From the NCBI GenBank assembly GCA_002493085.1, contig DKXQ01000099.1:1-16724 (forward strand): DNA of 16,724 nucleotides, written 5' to 3'. The number at the start of each line of letters is the position of its first letter. The stretch's first letter is position 1. The notes beneath the pieces are model-generated. The model worked only from the letters and a program-made list of their open reading frames with translations, searched no databases and had not been told where the DNA came from. The DNA is from Lachnoclostridium sp. UBA7122 (GTDB taxonomy: Bacteria; Bacillota; Clostridia; Lachnospirales; Lachnospiraceae). The translations under genes were made by a program, and so were the position numbers. This document shows, piece after piece, positions 1 to 7,761 of the stretch.

Positions 1-77
1 TCTAATCCGCTCTGTTTTGTCTGGATAATATTTAATTTTTTATATTTATTATTGCCTGTTTTATAGTTACAATAATA

Positions 78-443
78 ATGATTATTATAAAGGGTGTCTA
101 TGTATTAAAGGATAATAGTTATACAGCATATGATTTATTAAAATCAAACAGAAATATTAAACTTATTCATATTGTTGCTTATATTTGTAATTTTATTATG
201 GCCATTATAGTTATTTTTACAGTGATACTTATGGGGCTTATTGTGTTTATTTTTGTTTTTAATATGCTGTCTATTACATTAACTGGTACCTGGGGAATAT
301 TTTGTATATTGAAACTTAAAAAAGAACAGAATATTTCCAAAGCCAGGACTATTTTATATATATTACTCCAATTTATTTTTTGTATTGATGTTATAAGTGC
401 GGTACTGCTGGCCATCAAATATAAAAAGTTAAGTCAGTTTTAA
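78..443 (+). CDS. small three-helix membrane protein, unknown function
   Basis: I do not recognise this 121-residue protein. What can be seen is a short polar N-terminus (about 28 residues), a long hydrophobic stretch at about residues 29-75 that could form two membrane helices, a basic loop containing KLKKEQ, and a third hydrophobic segment at about 90-113 followed by a basic tail (KYKK). The net positive loops suggest a cytoplasmic N-terminus or loop by the positive-inside rule. The ATG at 78 is the only good start, since the purine-rich AAAGGG at 89-94 lies downstream of it and no in-frame start follows closely. No clear Shine-Dalgarno sequence precedes it, so translation may be weak or the start may be wrong. 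It lies 57 bp upstream of the lipoprotein gene on the same strand, which could place both in one transcript. Confidence 0.6.
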   Translation: MIIIKGVYVLKDNSYTAYDLLKSNRNIKLIHIVAYICNFIMAIIVIFTVILMGLIVFIFVFNMLSITLTGTWGIFCILKLKKEQNISKARTILYILLQFIFCIDVISAVLLAIKYKKLSQF

Positions 444-500
444 TATGCTGGCTGTTAAGATGAATTTAACTTAGTAGCAGACAGGCAGGTGTTTTTTATT

Positions 501-1130
501 ATGAAGAAATGGCTATTAAATTTTACAATAACTGTTATTTTAAGTATGTTTTTGTCTGGATGCATGGATGATAGTATACCTCAGACAGTACATAAATATG
601 AGCATGATATGGATGATGCAATAGCAATGATTGATGAGGCTGAGTGGTACTGTGCGTGGCTTCAGACACAGGATTTTATTTCACGCAGTAATGTGGAAGC
701 ACTGATTGGACATCTGGACAGTATTATAGATGGCATAGGAACAGATATTGTCTGTACACAGATGGATCTGGCAGACTGGGAAAACAGCAATATAGAGGAA
801 CTGTCTTTTCATAATGAAAGCAGCCAGCCTACAATTTATCATAAAGGAATTTCTGTTGTATCTGCAAAAGAAGAACACAGCTGCCAGACCATGGATGGCA
901 ATGACAGCTGCCAGTTCCATTTTGGTACGCTTGCCATACGCAAAGAATACAGTGGTGATGATCCGGCACTGCAGGGCTGGTATCTGGAATATATTTTCCA
1001 GCAGACAGAGCATGGCGGGGAATGGGCTTTTTCTTGTTATAATGGTACATATAACATTGATGCACATTTAGAACTAAAAAAGTCTTTTTATAAATCAGAT
1101 TATGATACTGTGTCTTTCCAAAATCATTGA
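501..1130 (+). CDS. putative lipoprotein, unknown function
   Basis: A 209-residue protein with a lipoprotein signal peptide: basic start (MKK), a hydrophobic core at about residues 4-18, and a lipobox LSGC with the acylated cysteine at residue 21. The mature part should be anchored on the outer face of the membrane. The mature chain is acidic near its start (many D/E in residues 22-60) and holds several more cysteines, including one in SCQ repeated nearby (HSCQ and SCQF), which could form disulfides. I recognise no domain. The ATG at 501 was preferred to a GTG at 489 because that GTG is part of the AGGTG ribosome binding site (487-491), 9 bp before the ATG. Its stop codon overlaps a possible -35 box for the next gene. 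Confidence 0.75.
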   Translation: MKKWLLNFTITVILSMFLSGCMDDSIPQTVHKYEHDMDDAIAMIDEAEWYCAWLQTQDFISRSNVEALIGHLDSIIDGIGTDIVCTQMDLADWENSNIEELSFHNESSQPTIYHKGISVVSAKEEHSCQTMDGNDSCQFHFGTLAIRKEYSGDDPALQGWYLEYIFQQTEHGGEWAFSCYNGTYNIDAHLELKKSFYKSDYDTVSFQNH

Positions 1131-1155
1131 CATAAATATTAAAGTGGACTAAAGT
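1127..1155 (+). promoter_or_regulatory. possible sigma-A promoter for the broken gene at 1186
   Basis: TTGACA (1127-1132) is a perfect -35 match and overlaps the lipoprotein stop codon. After 17 bp comes TAAAGT (1150-1155), a weak -10. The position, about 30 bp upstream of the ATG at 1186, suits a promoter, but the poor -10 keeps confidence low. Confidence 0.35.
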
Positions 1156-1185
1156 AGAAGAAAAAAGAAAGTTGGGAATTTCCAA

Positions 1186-1615
1186 ATGGAAAATGTAGTA
1201 ACAATAATTTTTAAAATTGAGAGTGAAGCTTACCAGGCCTTTTCTGAACTGAAGCGGGAGATGGTTAGTGATTCATGTGTTATTTCCCAGATGGAGCTTG
1301 TCAAAAATGATGGAACAGGTAAGCCAGAAACTTGGCGATGGCGATACTGCGCTTATTGCGCTAGTTATGGAGGATGATAAAAATATATTTGATGCAAGGC
1401 TTGGGAATTTCCAGACTGATATTATACGCCAGGATGCAGCACTTGTAGCACAAGAGATTGAAGATGCCAGAGAGCTTCAGATAGAAATGGAAAGAGAAGC
1501 CAGACGCAAGATTCATGAGAAGAACAGAATGGAGCGTAAAAAGGAAATTGAAGAAAAACGTTTGAAGATTAAAGCTGATTTTGAAAAAGTGAAAAATAAA
1601 TTAAACAGGATATAA
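1186..1615 (+). pseudogene. broken gene: membrane-associated protein of the Gly-rich-middle / coiled-coil-tail family (DUF1269-like)
   Basis: Two overlapping frames make one protein. The first (from ATG 1186, stop at 1377) begins MENVVTIIFKIESEAYQAF and runs through VISQMELVKN. The second (readable from about 1268 to the stop at 1615) gives VSQKLGDGDTALIALVMEDD and then a charged helical tail (about residues 60-115 of that frame) rich in E, K and R. From memory, Clostridial relatives have the same head and the same tail, joined by a glycine-rich hydrophobic hairpin of some tens of residues. That middle part is absent here, and the two halves are out of frame by one base around 1300-1320. A single deletion whose length is not a multiple of three would explain both defects. 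Only a 63-residue head, or a tail from an internal ATG, could now be made. A sequencing error alone cannot explain the missing middle. The family name is from memory and needs a search. Confidence 0.65.
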
Positions 1616-1649
1616 TGCTTACAGTCTGCACAGAAAGGAGGACGGCACT

Positions 1650-1676
1650 CCCATTACCCAGGGGTAATGGGTTTTT
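1650..1676 (+). terminator. intrinsic terminator hairpin ahead of the HAD gene
   Basis: CCCATTACCC (1650-1659) pairs perfectly with GGGTAATGGG (1662-1671) and is followed at once by five T (1672-1676). This is a strong Rho-independent terminator. It lies 34 bp after the stop of the broken gene and 16 bp before the ATG of the HAD gene, leaving no room for a promoter between. It therefore either ends upstream transcripts or acts as an attenuator in the leader of the HAD gene. A strong AAGGAGG sequence at 1635-1641 just upstream has no start codon at the right distance. Confidence 0.8.
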
Positions 1677-1692
1677 GTGCCTGTTAAATCTT

Positions 1693-2361
1693 ATGAAAAA
1701 AGAATACTCTGATTTATTTGAAGCTGTTAATGCGCAGAAAAATTTTAAAGCTGTAATATTTGATATGGATGGGCTGGTTTTTGATACAGAACGTGTATTT
1801 ATGGAGCAGCTTGCTGTTGCTATGAAAGAAAAGGGATACAGTCTTTCACGTGAAGTATATATAAAAACTACAGGAACTACAGGCAGTACATTAAAGAATA
1901 TTATGCTTGCAAATTATGGTGATGATTACCCGCTTGAAGAGTGTTCACATGTTGCGCAGTCAAGGCTTGAAATTATTGCAGAGACAGTAGGGCTTAATAT
2001 CAAACCACAGATACAAGAACTGCTTGAAATGCTTAAGGAAAAGAATATACCATGTGCAGTTGCATCTTCTACAAAGTCAGTATACATTAAAAAATACCTT
2101 GGACAGTCAGGGCTTCTTGAATACTTTAGTGAAATCATTGGCGGGGAAATGGTTCTACATTCAAAGCCTGAACCAGATATATTTCTTATGGCATGTGAAA
2201 AACTTAAAACAGCACCATCAGCAGCACTTGTACTGGAGGACTCAGAAAATGGGGTAAAGGCGGCTTACACCGCAGGAATACCTGTAATATGTATTCCTGA
2301 TTTAAAAGAACCAGATAAAGATATTTTGAAAATGGCTGCAGCAGTAGTAAGAAAAGCTTGA
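1693..2361 (+). CDS. HAD-superfamily hydrolase, beta-phosphoglucomutase-like subfamily
   Basis: A 222-residue cytoplasmic enzyme of the HAD subfamily I type with the usual small alpha-helical cap inserted after the first motif. All four HAD motifs are visible: motif I FDMDG with nucleophile D24 and acid/base D26; motif II SST at residues 125-127; motif III lysine K158 in SKPEPD; motif IV LEDS at 181-184 with metal-binding acidic residues. Members hydrolyse or isomerise small sugar phosphates; the DMDGLVFDTE signature is shared by beta-phosphoglucomutases and sugar-phosphate phosphatases, so the exact substrate cannot be told. The open frame extends back to 1615, but that extension reads through the terminator hairpin and ends before the conserved fold, so the ATG at 1693 is chosen. 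No good Shine-Dalgarno precedes it. It is convergent with the next gene, with 2 bp between stops. Confidence 0.85.
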   Translation: MKKEYSDLFEAVNAQKNFKAVIFDMDGLVFDTERVFMEQLAVAMKEKGYSLSREVYIKTTGTTGSTLKNIMLANYGDDYPLEECSHVAQSRLEIIAETVGLNIKPQIQELLEMLKEKNIPCAVASSTKSVYIKKYLGQSGLLEYFSEIIGGEMVLHSKPEPDIFLMACEKLKTAPSAALVLEDSENGVKAAYTAGIPVICIPDLKEPDKDILKMAAAVVRKA

Positions 2362-2363
2362 TT

Positions 2364-3401
2364 TCATGGCTGTTTTGCTGTACATTCTTTTAATATGCAG
2401 TTACATGAAATTATTTCTGAAAACATAAGTACTACAGTAATAAGCGTTACTGCTGTAAATATTATTAATCCAGGTGAAAGTCCTGTGATTATAAGCTGTC
2501 TTAAACATATAGCAAAAAGCATAGATGTTATGAAAAAAGCCAGTGCGCCATATACCCGGAAAGTAATTATCTTCTGGCGCAGCGTCTGGTTAAATTCTAT
2601 CTGCCAGTGTACGTCTTTTTTATACTCTGGAATTGCAAGGTGGTGTGAAACAAGAAAGCCAGCCAGCGACAGTTCAATATAATGTGATATAGCACTGGCT
2701 GTTTCAGCAGGCTTATGCAGCATATATAAATATCCTATTGTTATAAATGGGGTAAAATGGCTGCTATATATAACATTGTGAACACCAGATATGGAAAGTA
2801 TTGCAACTGTAAATATAAATATTTCAAATAAAGAAAAACTGGCAGCAGGAACTTTTCCAGAACCAGAATATGTAAACAATGCCATTGCAGCAACTAAAAC
2901 AACAGATATAAAACAGCAAAAGGCGTTAAATATATTTATTTTTGTTTTCACATTCTGGATATTTATTTTGCTGCATTTAAAAAGCAGGTTTCTTGCATAA
3001 CCTTGTGTAATGGCATTGTATATAATTATACATGTAAAAAATACCAGAGATACAGAATAACTGAGCTTACTGCTAAAAGCTTTTTCTGAGCCTGTAAAAT
3101 AGAGATATATACATTTCAGGGTACTCCAGATAAGCAGATAGTAGGAGAGTTCAGATAACATACTAAAAATATAGTATATAAAAAATAAAGGCTGGCAGTG
3201 CCGGAGCATGTCTTTAGTGTAGCGTGCAAGGCTGCTGCCAGCTATTTTATTTACTGGTATATTATATTTCTTTGCATTATTAAAACGTATTTTTTCTATT
3301 TCAAGTGTATTATTTATGCTGGTGTCTGTAAGAAATGGGCTGGCTTCTTCCTTAAAGTTTTTTTCAAACTGGCTATATATAGTATCATAATCACTATTCA
3401 T
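2364..3401 (-). CDS. multi-pass membrane protein, unknown function
   Basis: A 345-residue protein I do not recognise. The first roughly 70 residues are soluble and charged. They are followed by about seven or eight hydrophobic segments separated by short loops, including a polar loop after mid-protein with KKDVHWQIEFNQ. The C-terminus is short (KECTAKQP). The start is set by a good ribosome binding site on the minus strand, TGGGGAG (complement of 3409-3415), 7 bp before the ATG whose complement is 3399-3401; a GTG further out at 3416 overlaps that site and is rejected. It is transcribed away from the polysaccharide cluster across a shared intergenic region, and its stop is 2 bp from the convergent HAD stop. 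The even hydrophobic pattern suggests a transporter or sensor, but nothing specific supports a function. Confidence 0.75.
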   Translation of the reverse strand: MNSDYDTIYSQFEKNFKEEASPFLTDTSINNTLEIEKIRFNNAKKYNIPVNKIAGSSLARYTKDMLRHCQPLFFIYYIFSMLSELSYYLLIWSTLKCIYLYFTGSEKAFSSKLSYSVSLVFFTCIIIYNAITQGYARNLLFKCSKINIQNVKTKINIFNAFCCFISVVLVAAMALFTYSGSGKVPAASFSLFEIFIFTVAILSISGVHNVIYSSHFTPFITIGYLYMLHKPAETASAISHYIELSLAGFLVSHHLAIPEYKKDVHWQIEFNQTLRQKIITFRVYGALAFFITSMLFAICLRQLIITGLSPGLIIFTAVTLITVVLMFSEIISCNCILKECTAKQP

Positions 3402-3533
3402 AATAAATCTCCCCACAAACTTTTATAGTATAATGCCGTAGACTGCTATCTGCTTTTAACCCTGGTATTATAATATAAATATAACACAAAAACGTGGATT
3501 GTTCCATAGCGGGTTTAGTGTTACTATTCACGG

Positions 3534-3549
3534 CTGCAAAATTTTGCAG
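3534..3549. promoter_or_regulatory. perfect 16-bp palindrome, candidate operator
   Basis: CTGCAAAATTTTGCAG is a perfect inverted repeat with no spacer. It ends 4 bp before the -35 box of the polysaccharide promoter and lies in the 269-bp divergent intergenic region, so a dimeric regulator could act there as activator or repressor. It has no T-run and is not placed as a terminator. The rest of the region (3402-3533) is AT-rich with scattered TATAAT-like words and no clear gene. No convincing -35 was found for the minus-strand gene. Confidence 0.5.
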
Positions 3550-3553
3550 GACG

Positions 3554-3583
3554 TTGACATAATAAGAAACATAATGTTATAAT
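3554..3583 (+). promoter_or_regulatory. sigma-A promoter of the polysaccharide cluster (P1)
   Basis: TTGACA (3554-3559), an 18-bp spacer and TATAAT (3578-3583) match consensus in both hexamers, and the TG at 3575-3576 makes an extended -10. Transcription should begin near 3590, giving a leader of about 80 nt before the ATG at 3671. In that leader CCCTG (3614-3618) and CAGGG (3635-3639) could pair weakly, but I see no riboswitch or terminator. Confidence 0.8.
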
Positions 3584-3670
3584 AAGTAAAATTGTATTTG
3601 ACAATAATAACAACCCTGAAAAACGTATATTTAGCAGGGATAACAGATACAAATTTGGAAGGAAACAGAC

Positions 3671-5470
3671 ATGATTTTGCAAAATATTATATTCCCAAAG
3701 GAAGACATTTGCAATAAAGATATATTGTATTACCGCAGGGAACAGGGAAAAGTTTTTAATTTAGGGGAGTTACTGGTGGAAAAAGGCAGTATTTGCTCTT
3801 TTTTTACTTATTTTAATGGCTTTTCGTTAATAAAGTGGCAGAAGTATACAGATATTACAGATTTCCAGCTTCATATATGCATTAAAGGAAAAGGGAAGAT
3901 ATATTTGTGCCATAGTAAGTTACAAGATAATGTTCCAATAGAGAAAGTTATAGAGGAAAGAGCCTTTGAAACAATGCCTGGAGAACATTCTGCCAGGCTG
4001 GCTTTTGATATTCCAAAAGATGTCTATGGCGGAATTATATTTTTTAAATTACAGGCAGATGAAGACATTGTCTTTTATTCAGGCTCTTATAGAACTACCC
4101 GGGAAATTGTTAATAAAGTACATATAGCTGTGGGAATCTGCACATATAAGCGTGAGCAATACATTAGCAAAACATTAGAACTGCTTTCTGGTACTGTTCT
4201 CTATAATGCGGATTCCCCATTATATGGCAATATAAAGATATATATATCAGATAATGGCAATACTTTGGACTGTGGCCAGATATCTGGACAATTTATTACG
4301 TGTGTATATAATAAAAATGCAGGTGGCACCGGAGGCTTTACAAGATGCATGATAGAAGCCCTTAAGGAGCAGGAAAGCCAGAAGTACACACACTTTTTAT
4401 TTATGGATGATGATATACTGCTGGAACCTGAAACTTTATACCGGACGTATACACTTCTTTGTATGTGCAGTAAAAAATATAGTGATGCGTCTGTAGGCGG
4501 TGCCCTTTTACGTACAGATTTTATGGAAATACAACATGCATGTGGTGAGTGCTGGAACAATGGAAGGGCACAGTCACCTAAAGAGGGTTATAACCTGTCT
4601 AAGAAATACTTTTTACTTGCCAATGAAAAGTTTACTAAAGAAGAGTACAATGGCTGGTGGTACTGCTGTATGCCATTTGATGAAAAACTGGCTGAAAGCC
4701 TTCCACTTCCAGTATTTATCCACAGGGATGATGTAGAATATAACATCCGGCATGTGAAAAAGACTATGCATCTAAATGGCATAAGTGTCTGGCATGATAC
4801 TTTTGAGAACAGAAGGGCATCAAACCTTGAATATTACAATACAAGGAATTTATTTATTGTAAATGCCATCCACAGGCCACAGTATAACTGGAAACAGGCA
4901 CAGAAACATCTGTTTATCCATATGATAGGACAGTTATGCAAATATAATTACAAGAACAAAGAATTAATAGTAAAGGCAGTGGCAGATTTTTGTAAAGGAC
5001 CTGGCTTTCTGAAAGAACAAGAACCTGTAGAACTGCATCAGGATATTATGAAAATGGGATATAAACTGCAGGATGTTTCAGCAAAGCTTGATAGATATAA
5101 AAAGAACTGGAGACATGAAAAAATAAAGAAAGAATCTTTGTATAAAACAGAAAAGTTTAAATTGTGCCATATTATTTTTCTAAATGGGTGGTTACTGCCA
5201 GCAAAGAATAAACTTTCTGTACTGCCCGTGGGGGTATTTATAACCCATTTATTCCGTGTAAAAAGGGTTTTGTATTATGAACCAGATACAGGAAAGGGTT
5301 TTGTATGTAAACGCAGTTATAAAGAGCTGCTGGGCTTTTTGAAAAGTATGTATCTTATTCACAGGATTATGCGCAAATCATATGATAAAGCAGCAGAGGA
5401 ATACCGCAGCAGATACCAGGAACTTACAAATCTGGAATTTTGGAAGCGTTATCTTGACCTGGCGGATTAA
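3671..5470 (+). CDS. GlfT2-like galactofuranosyltransferase (GT2 fold)
   Basis: A 599-residue cytoplasmic or membrane-peripheral glycosyltransferase, likely adding galactofuranose from UDP-Galf to the lipid-linked repeat unit. Residues 1 to about 150 form a beta-rich N-terminal domain typical of the GlfT2 family. The GT-A catalytic domain follows: VGICTYKRE near 155, the nucleotide-binding loop NAGGTGGF near 216, the metal-binding DDD at 246-248, an aromatic NGWWYCC at 327-333, the probable catalytic acid in HRDDVEY (351-357) and a metal-binding histidine in WHDTF (W374, H375). The rest is a helical C-terminal region. Mycobacterial GlfT2 is about 637 residues, so this is full length. The start has a GGAAGGAAA site (3657-3665). 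It is the first gene after promoter P1. The window has no UDP-galactopyranose mutase, so donor supply must come from elsewhere. Sugar specificity is inferred from family and could differ. Confidence 0.85.
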   Translation: MILQNIIFPKEDICNKDILYYRREQGKVFNLGELLVEKGSICSFFTYFNGFSLIKWQKYTDITDFQLHICIKGKGKIYLCHSKLQDNVPIEKVIEERAFETMPGEHSARLAFDIPKDVYGGIIFFKLQADEDIVFYSGSYRTTREIVNKVHIAVGICTYKREQYISKTLELLSGTVLYNADSPLYGNIKIYISDNGNTLDCGQISGQFITCVYNKNAGGTGGFTRCMIEALKEQESQKYTHFLFMDDDILLEPETLYRTYTLLCMCSKKYSDASVGGALLRTDFMEIQHACGECWNNGRAQSPKEGYNLSKKYFLLANEKFTKEEYNGWWYCCMPFDEKLAESLPLPVFIHRDDVEYNIRHVKKTMHLNGISVWHDTFENRRASNLEYYNTRNLFIVNAIHRPQYNWKQAQKHLFIHMIGQLCKYNYKNKELIVKAVADFCKGPGFLKEQEPVELHQDIMKMGYKLQDVSAKLDRYKKNWRHEKIKKESLYKTEKFKLCHIIFLNGWLLPAKNKLSVLPVGVFITHLFRVKRVLYYEPDTGKGFVCKRSYKELLGFLKSMYLIHRIMRKSYDKAAEEYRSRYQELTNLEFWKRYLDLAD

Positions 5471-5509
5471 ATGTAACTGTATATTTGTACAATACTGGAG
5501 GCATGACAT

Positions 5510-6700
5510 TTGAAAAAAGCACTGCTTGTAACAAGGGTTAGTGGATTTATTCCACAACATGAGATGAATAATGTTAGAATACTTCAGAAGATGGGTTATG
5601 AAGTGCACTATGCTACGGATTTGAATAATGTGGTTTATGGAAAAGACAATAGCCGGCTTGAAAACACTGGAATTATAACCCACCAGATTGATTTTGTGCG
5701 TTCACCATTCTCGTCTGGGGTTAAAAAGTCATACTTGCAGTTAAAACAGCTTATGCTGTCAGAAAAGTTTGACTTAATCCATTGCCATATGCCGATGAGT
5801 GGCGTTATTACAAGGCTTGCTGCCCAAAAGGCCAGAAAGGAATCTGGACGCAGTGTCCCTGTATTGTACACTGCACATGGCTTTCATTTCTTTAATGGCG
5901 CACCTCTGAAAAACTGGCTGTACTATCCAGTAGAGAGATATCTTGCAAGATATACGGACAGGCTTATATTGATAAATCATGAAGATTATAAAAGGGGACA
6001 GGGATTTCATGTAAGAGGCAGGGCAGAATATGTGCCAGGGATAGGGATAAAGCTGCCAGATGATAGCTGCCCGCAGAATATGGATATGGCTGAAAGAGCA
6101 GAATATATATACAGTATTACTGGCAGGAACATAACTCCTGATACTAAAATTCTTGTAAGTATAGGAGAACTTTCAAAGAACAAAAACCATATATTGCTTG
6201 TGGAAATGATGGCAGAACTTATGGATTTAAATATAATCTGTATAATAGGAGGTTCAGGAAGTGAAGAAACTGCAATCCGTAGAAAGATACAGGAATTACA
6301 TTTAGAAAAAAAGGTATTTCTGGCAGGATATATTAATGATGTATCAGGCCTGTTATCTGCATCAGACTGTTTTATACTGTCATCATTCCGTGAGGGACTT
6401 CCTGTAGTGGTAATGGAGGCTATGGCAGCAGGACTCCCGGTTATTGCAGGCAGGATAAGGGGAGTTACAGACTTAATTGAACATGCAAAGGGCGGATATC
6501 TGGTACAAAGTTTTGAGCCAGAAGATTTTGCTGTAAAGGTAAGAAGAATGTTTACAGAAAAGGATAGAAAAAGTGCTGTCCCACGTGATATACGCAGGGA
6601 ACAGATGGGCAGATGGAATATGGAAAGAGTCAAAAAGTTTTCAAGGGATGTTGTAGAAAAGAGAATGTGGGACATTTATAAGGGCGTACAAAAGAATTGA
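5510..6700 (+). CDS. GT4-family glycosyltransferase
   Basis: A 396-residue retaining glycosyltransferase of the GT-B fold, CAZy family GT4, the type found in capsule and exopolysaccharide clusters (EpsD/CapM-like). The N-terminal half carries the acceptor side with LIHCHMP and TAHGFHFFNG motifs. The C-terminal half holds the nucleotide-sugar site with KNH near residue 225, IGGSGSEE, and the signature EGLPVVVME, where E295 and E303 form the E-x7-E motif, followed by AAGLPVIA. It should add one sugar to the undecaprenyl-linked intermediate on the cytoplasmic face. The start is TTG at 5510, supported by TGGAGG (5496-5501) at 8 bp; an ATG at 5503 is in another frame and soon stops. It follows the GlfT2-like gene by 39 bp and precedes the GT2 gene by 13 bp, so the three are probably one operon. 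The exact sugar is unknown. Confidence 0.88.
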   Translation: MKKALLVTRVSGFIPQHEMNNVRILQKMGYEVHYATDLNNVVYGKDNSRLENTGIITHQIDFVRSPFSSGVKKSYLQLKQLMLSEKFDLIHCHMPMSGVITRLAAQKARKESGRSVPVLYTAHGFHFFNGAPLKNWLYYPVERYLARYTDRLILINHEDYKRGQGFHVRGRAEYVPGIGIKLPDDSCPQNMDMAERAEYIYSITGRNITPDTKILVSIGELSKNKNHILLVEMMAELMDLNIICIIGGSGSEETAIRRKIQELHLEKKVFLAGYINDVSGLLSASDCFILSSFREGLPVVVMEAMAAGLPVIAGRIRGVTDLIEHAKGGYLVQSFEPEDFAVKVRRMFTEKDRKSAVPRDIRREQMGRWNMERVKKFSRDVVEKRMWDIYKGVQKN

Positions 6701-6713
6701 GGAGATTTTCGTT

Positions 6714-7712
6714 ATGCAAAAGTTACTTACTATTTCGGTTGCAGCTTATAATGTTGAAAAGTATATAAAAGAATGTCTGGATTCATTTATTGGCAAATCT
6801 TTTATGAATTATATTGAAGTGCTGGTTGTAAATGACGGCTCAGCTGATAATACAGCTTTAATAGCCAGCAGATACCAGAAAAAATATCCAGATACTTTCA
6901 GGGTAATTAATAAGGAAAACGGCGGGCATGGCTCTGCTGTCAACTGTGGAATAGCAGAGGCAAAAGGAAAATATTTTAAGACAGTTGATGGTGATGACTG
7001 GGTAGATAAGCACGCATTTAAAGAGCTTGTAGATTTTATAAAAATTACAGATGCTGATGTTATATCAACTGATTACTGGTGGGTTGATGACAGCACAAAA
7101 CATAAGATTAAAAAAATTAAAAATACTTTTAAGGGTATGGAATATAGAAAGACGTATTTATTTGATAATATATGCAGGGATATATATATTAATATTCATG
7201 CGATGGCTATAAAGACAGAAATATTACAAAATAACAATATTATGCTAGACAGGCACTGTTTTTATGTAGATGCTGAATATGTGCTGTTTCCAGTCCCATA
7301 TATTAAGACTGTTGCTTTTTTGCCTAAACCTGTCTATATGTACCGGCTTGGGCTTAGTACACAGAGCATGGATATTTTAAATATGCAGAAAAACTGTGCA
7401 CATCATGAAAAGGTGCTTAAAAGGATAATCCAATTATACAATAATAATAAAAAGAATCTAAGCCTGCCTAAGAAAGAGTATCTGGAAAAGGCCATAGCAA
7501 AACTTGCAACAAGCCAGATAAAGATATATCTGAGTTATCCTGCAAGTCCGGATATGAAAAGAAAGATTGTTAAACTTGATAAGGGCATCAGGAAAAAATA
7601 TCCGCAGATATATAAGAAAATGGCAAATAGAGCAGTATATCTGCTGCGGAAAAGCAATTACAGACTGTATAACATAGCTTCAGCAATATTAAGAAAAACC
7701 AGTGGAATTTAA
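6714..7712 (+). CDS. GT2-family glycosyltransferase
   Basis: A 332-residue inverting glycosyltransferase of the GT-A fold, EpsJ-like. Visible motifs are the opening strand ISVAAYNVEKYI, the nucleotide loop VNDGSADN with D41, the KENGGHGSAVNCG acceptor-side segment, and the metal-binding DGDDW at residues 92-96. The last 100 or so residues are lysine-rich and likely lie on the membrane surface. It should add a sugar to the repeat unit on the cytoplasmic face; donor and linkage cannot be told. A GAGGAG site (6700-6705) precedes the ATG by 8 bp, and the gene begins 13 bp after the GT4 stop. After its stop comes an AT-rich gap holding a second promoter, with no clear terminator, so read-through from P1 is likely. 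Confidence 0.88.
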   Translation: MQKLLTISVAAYNVEKYIKECLDSFIGKSFMNYIEVLVVNDGSADNTALIASRYQKKYPDTFRVINKENGGHGSAVNCGIAEAKGKYFKTVDGDDWVDKHAFKELVDFIKITDADVISTDYWWVDDSTKHKIKKIKNTFKGMEYRKTYLFDNICRDIYINIHAMAIKTEILQNNNIMLDRHCFYVDAEYVLFPVPYIKTVAFLPKPVYMYRLGLSTQSMDILNMQKNCAHHEKVLKRIIQLYNNNKKNLSLPKKEYLEKAIAKLATSQIKIYLSYPASPDMKRKIVKLDKGIRKKYPQIYKKMANRAVYLLRKSNYRLYNIASAILRKTSGI

Positions 7713-7761
7713 AAAGTCCAGGTTAAATATTAAAATTTTTTATAAATCCAGAATTAAACAA

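Noticed and set aside
1300..1310. Run of five A at the frame break of the 1186-1615 gene, as a possible programmed -1 frameshift site
   Set aside because: Joining the two frames needs a +1 (or -2) change, not -1, and the middle of the protein is missing as well, so a deletion fits better.
1172..1413. 13-bp direct repeat TTGGGAATTTCCA at 1172-1184 and 1401-1413
   Set aside because: The second copy is ordinary coding sequence (LGNFQ) and the match does not extend on either side; no mobile element or target duplication is visible.
1615..1692. Longer start for the HAD protein (248 residues from 1615)
   Set aside because: The extension is translated terminator hairpin and leader sequence, with no HAD character; the fold begins after the ATG at 1693.
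2359..2420. Terminator between the convergent HAD and membrane-protein genes
   Set aside because: The stops are 2 bp apart and no stable hairpin with a T-run was found on either strand here.
3598..3631. Second TTGACA (3598-3603) with TATATT (3626-3631) in the leader of the first glycosyltransferase
   Set aside because: The spacer is 22 bp, too long for a sigma-A promoter, and P1 just upstream is much better.
7713..7761. Terminator after the GT2 gene
   Set aside because: The stretch is AT-rich with T-runs but has no convincing GC stem.
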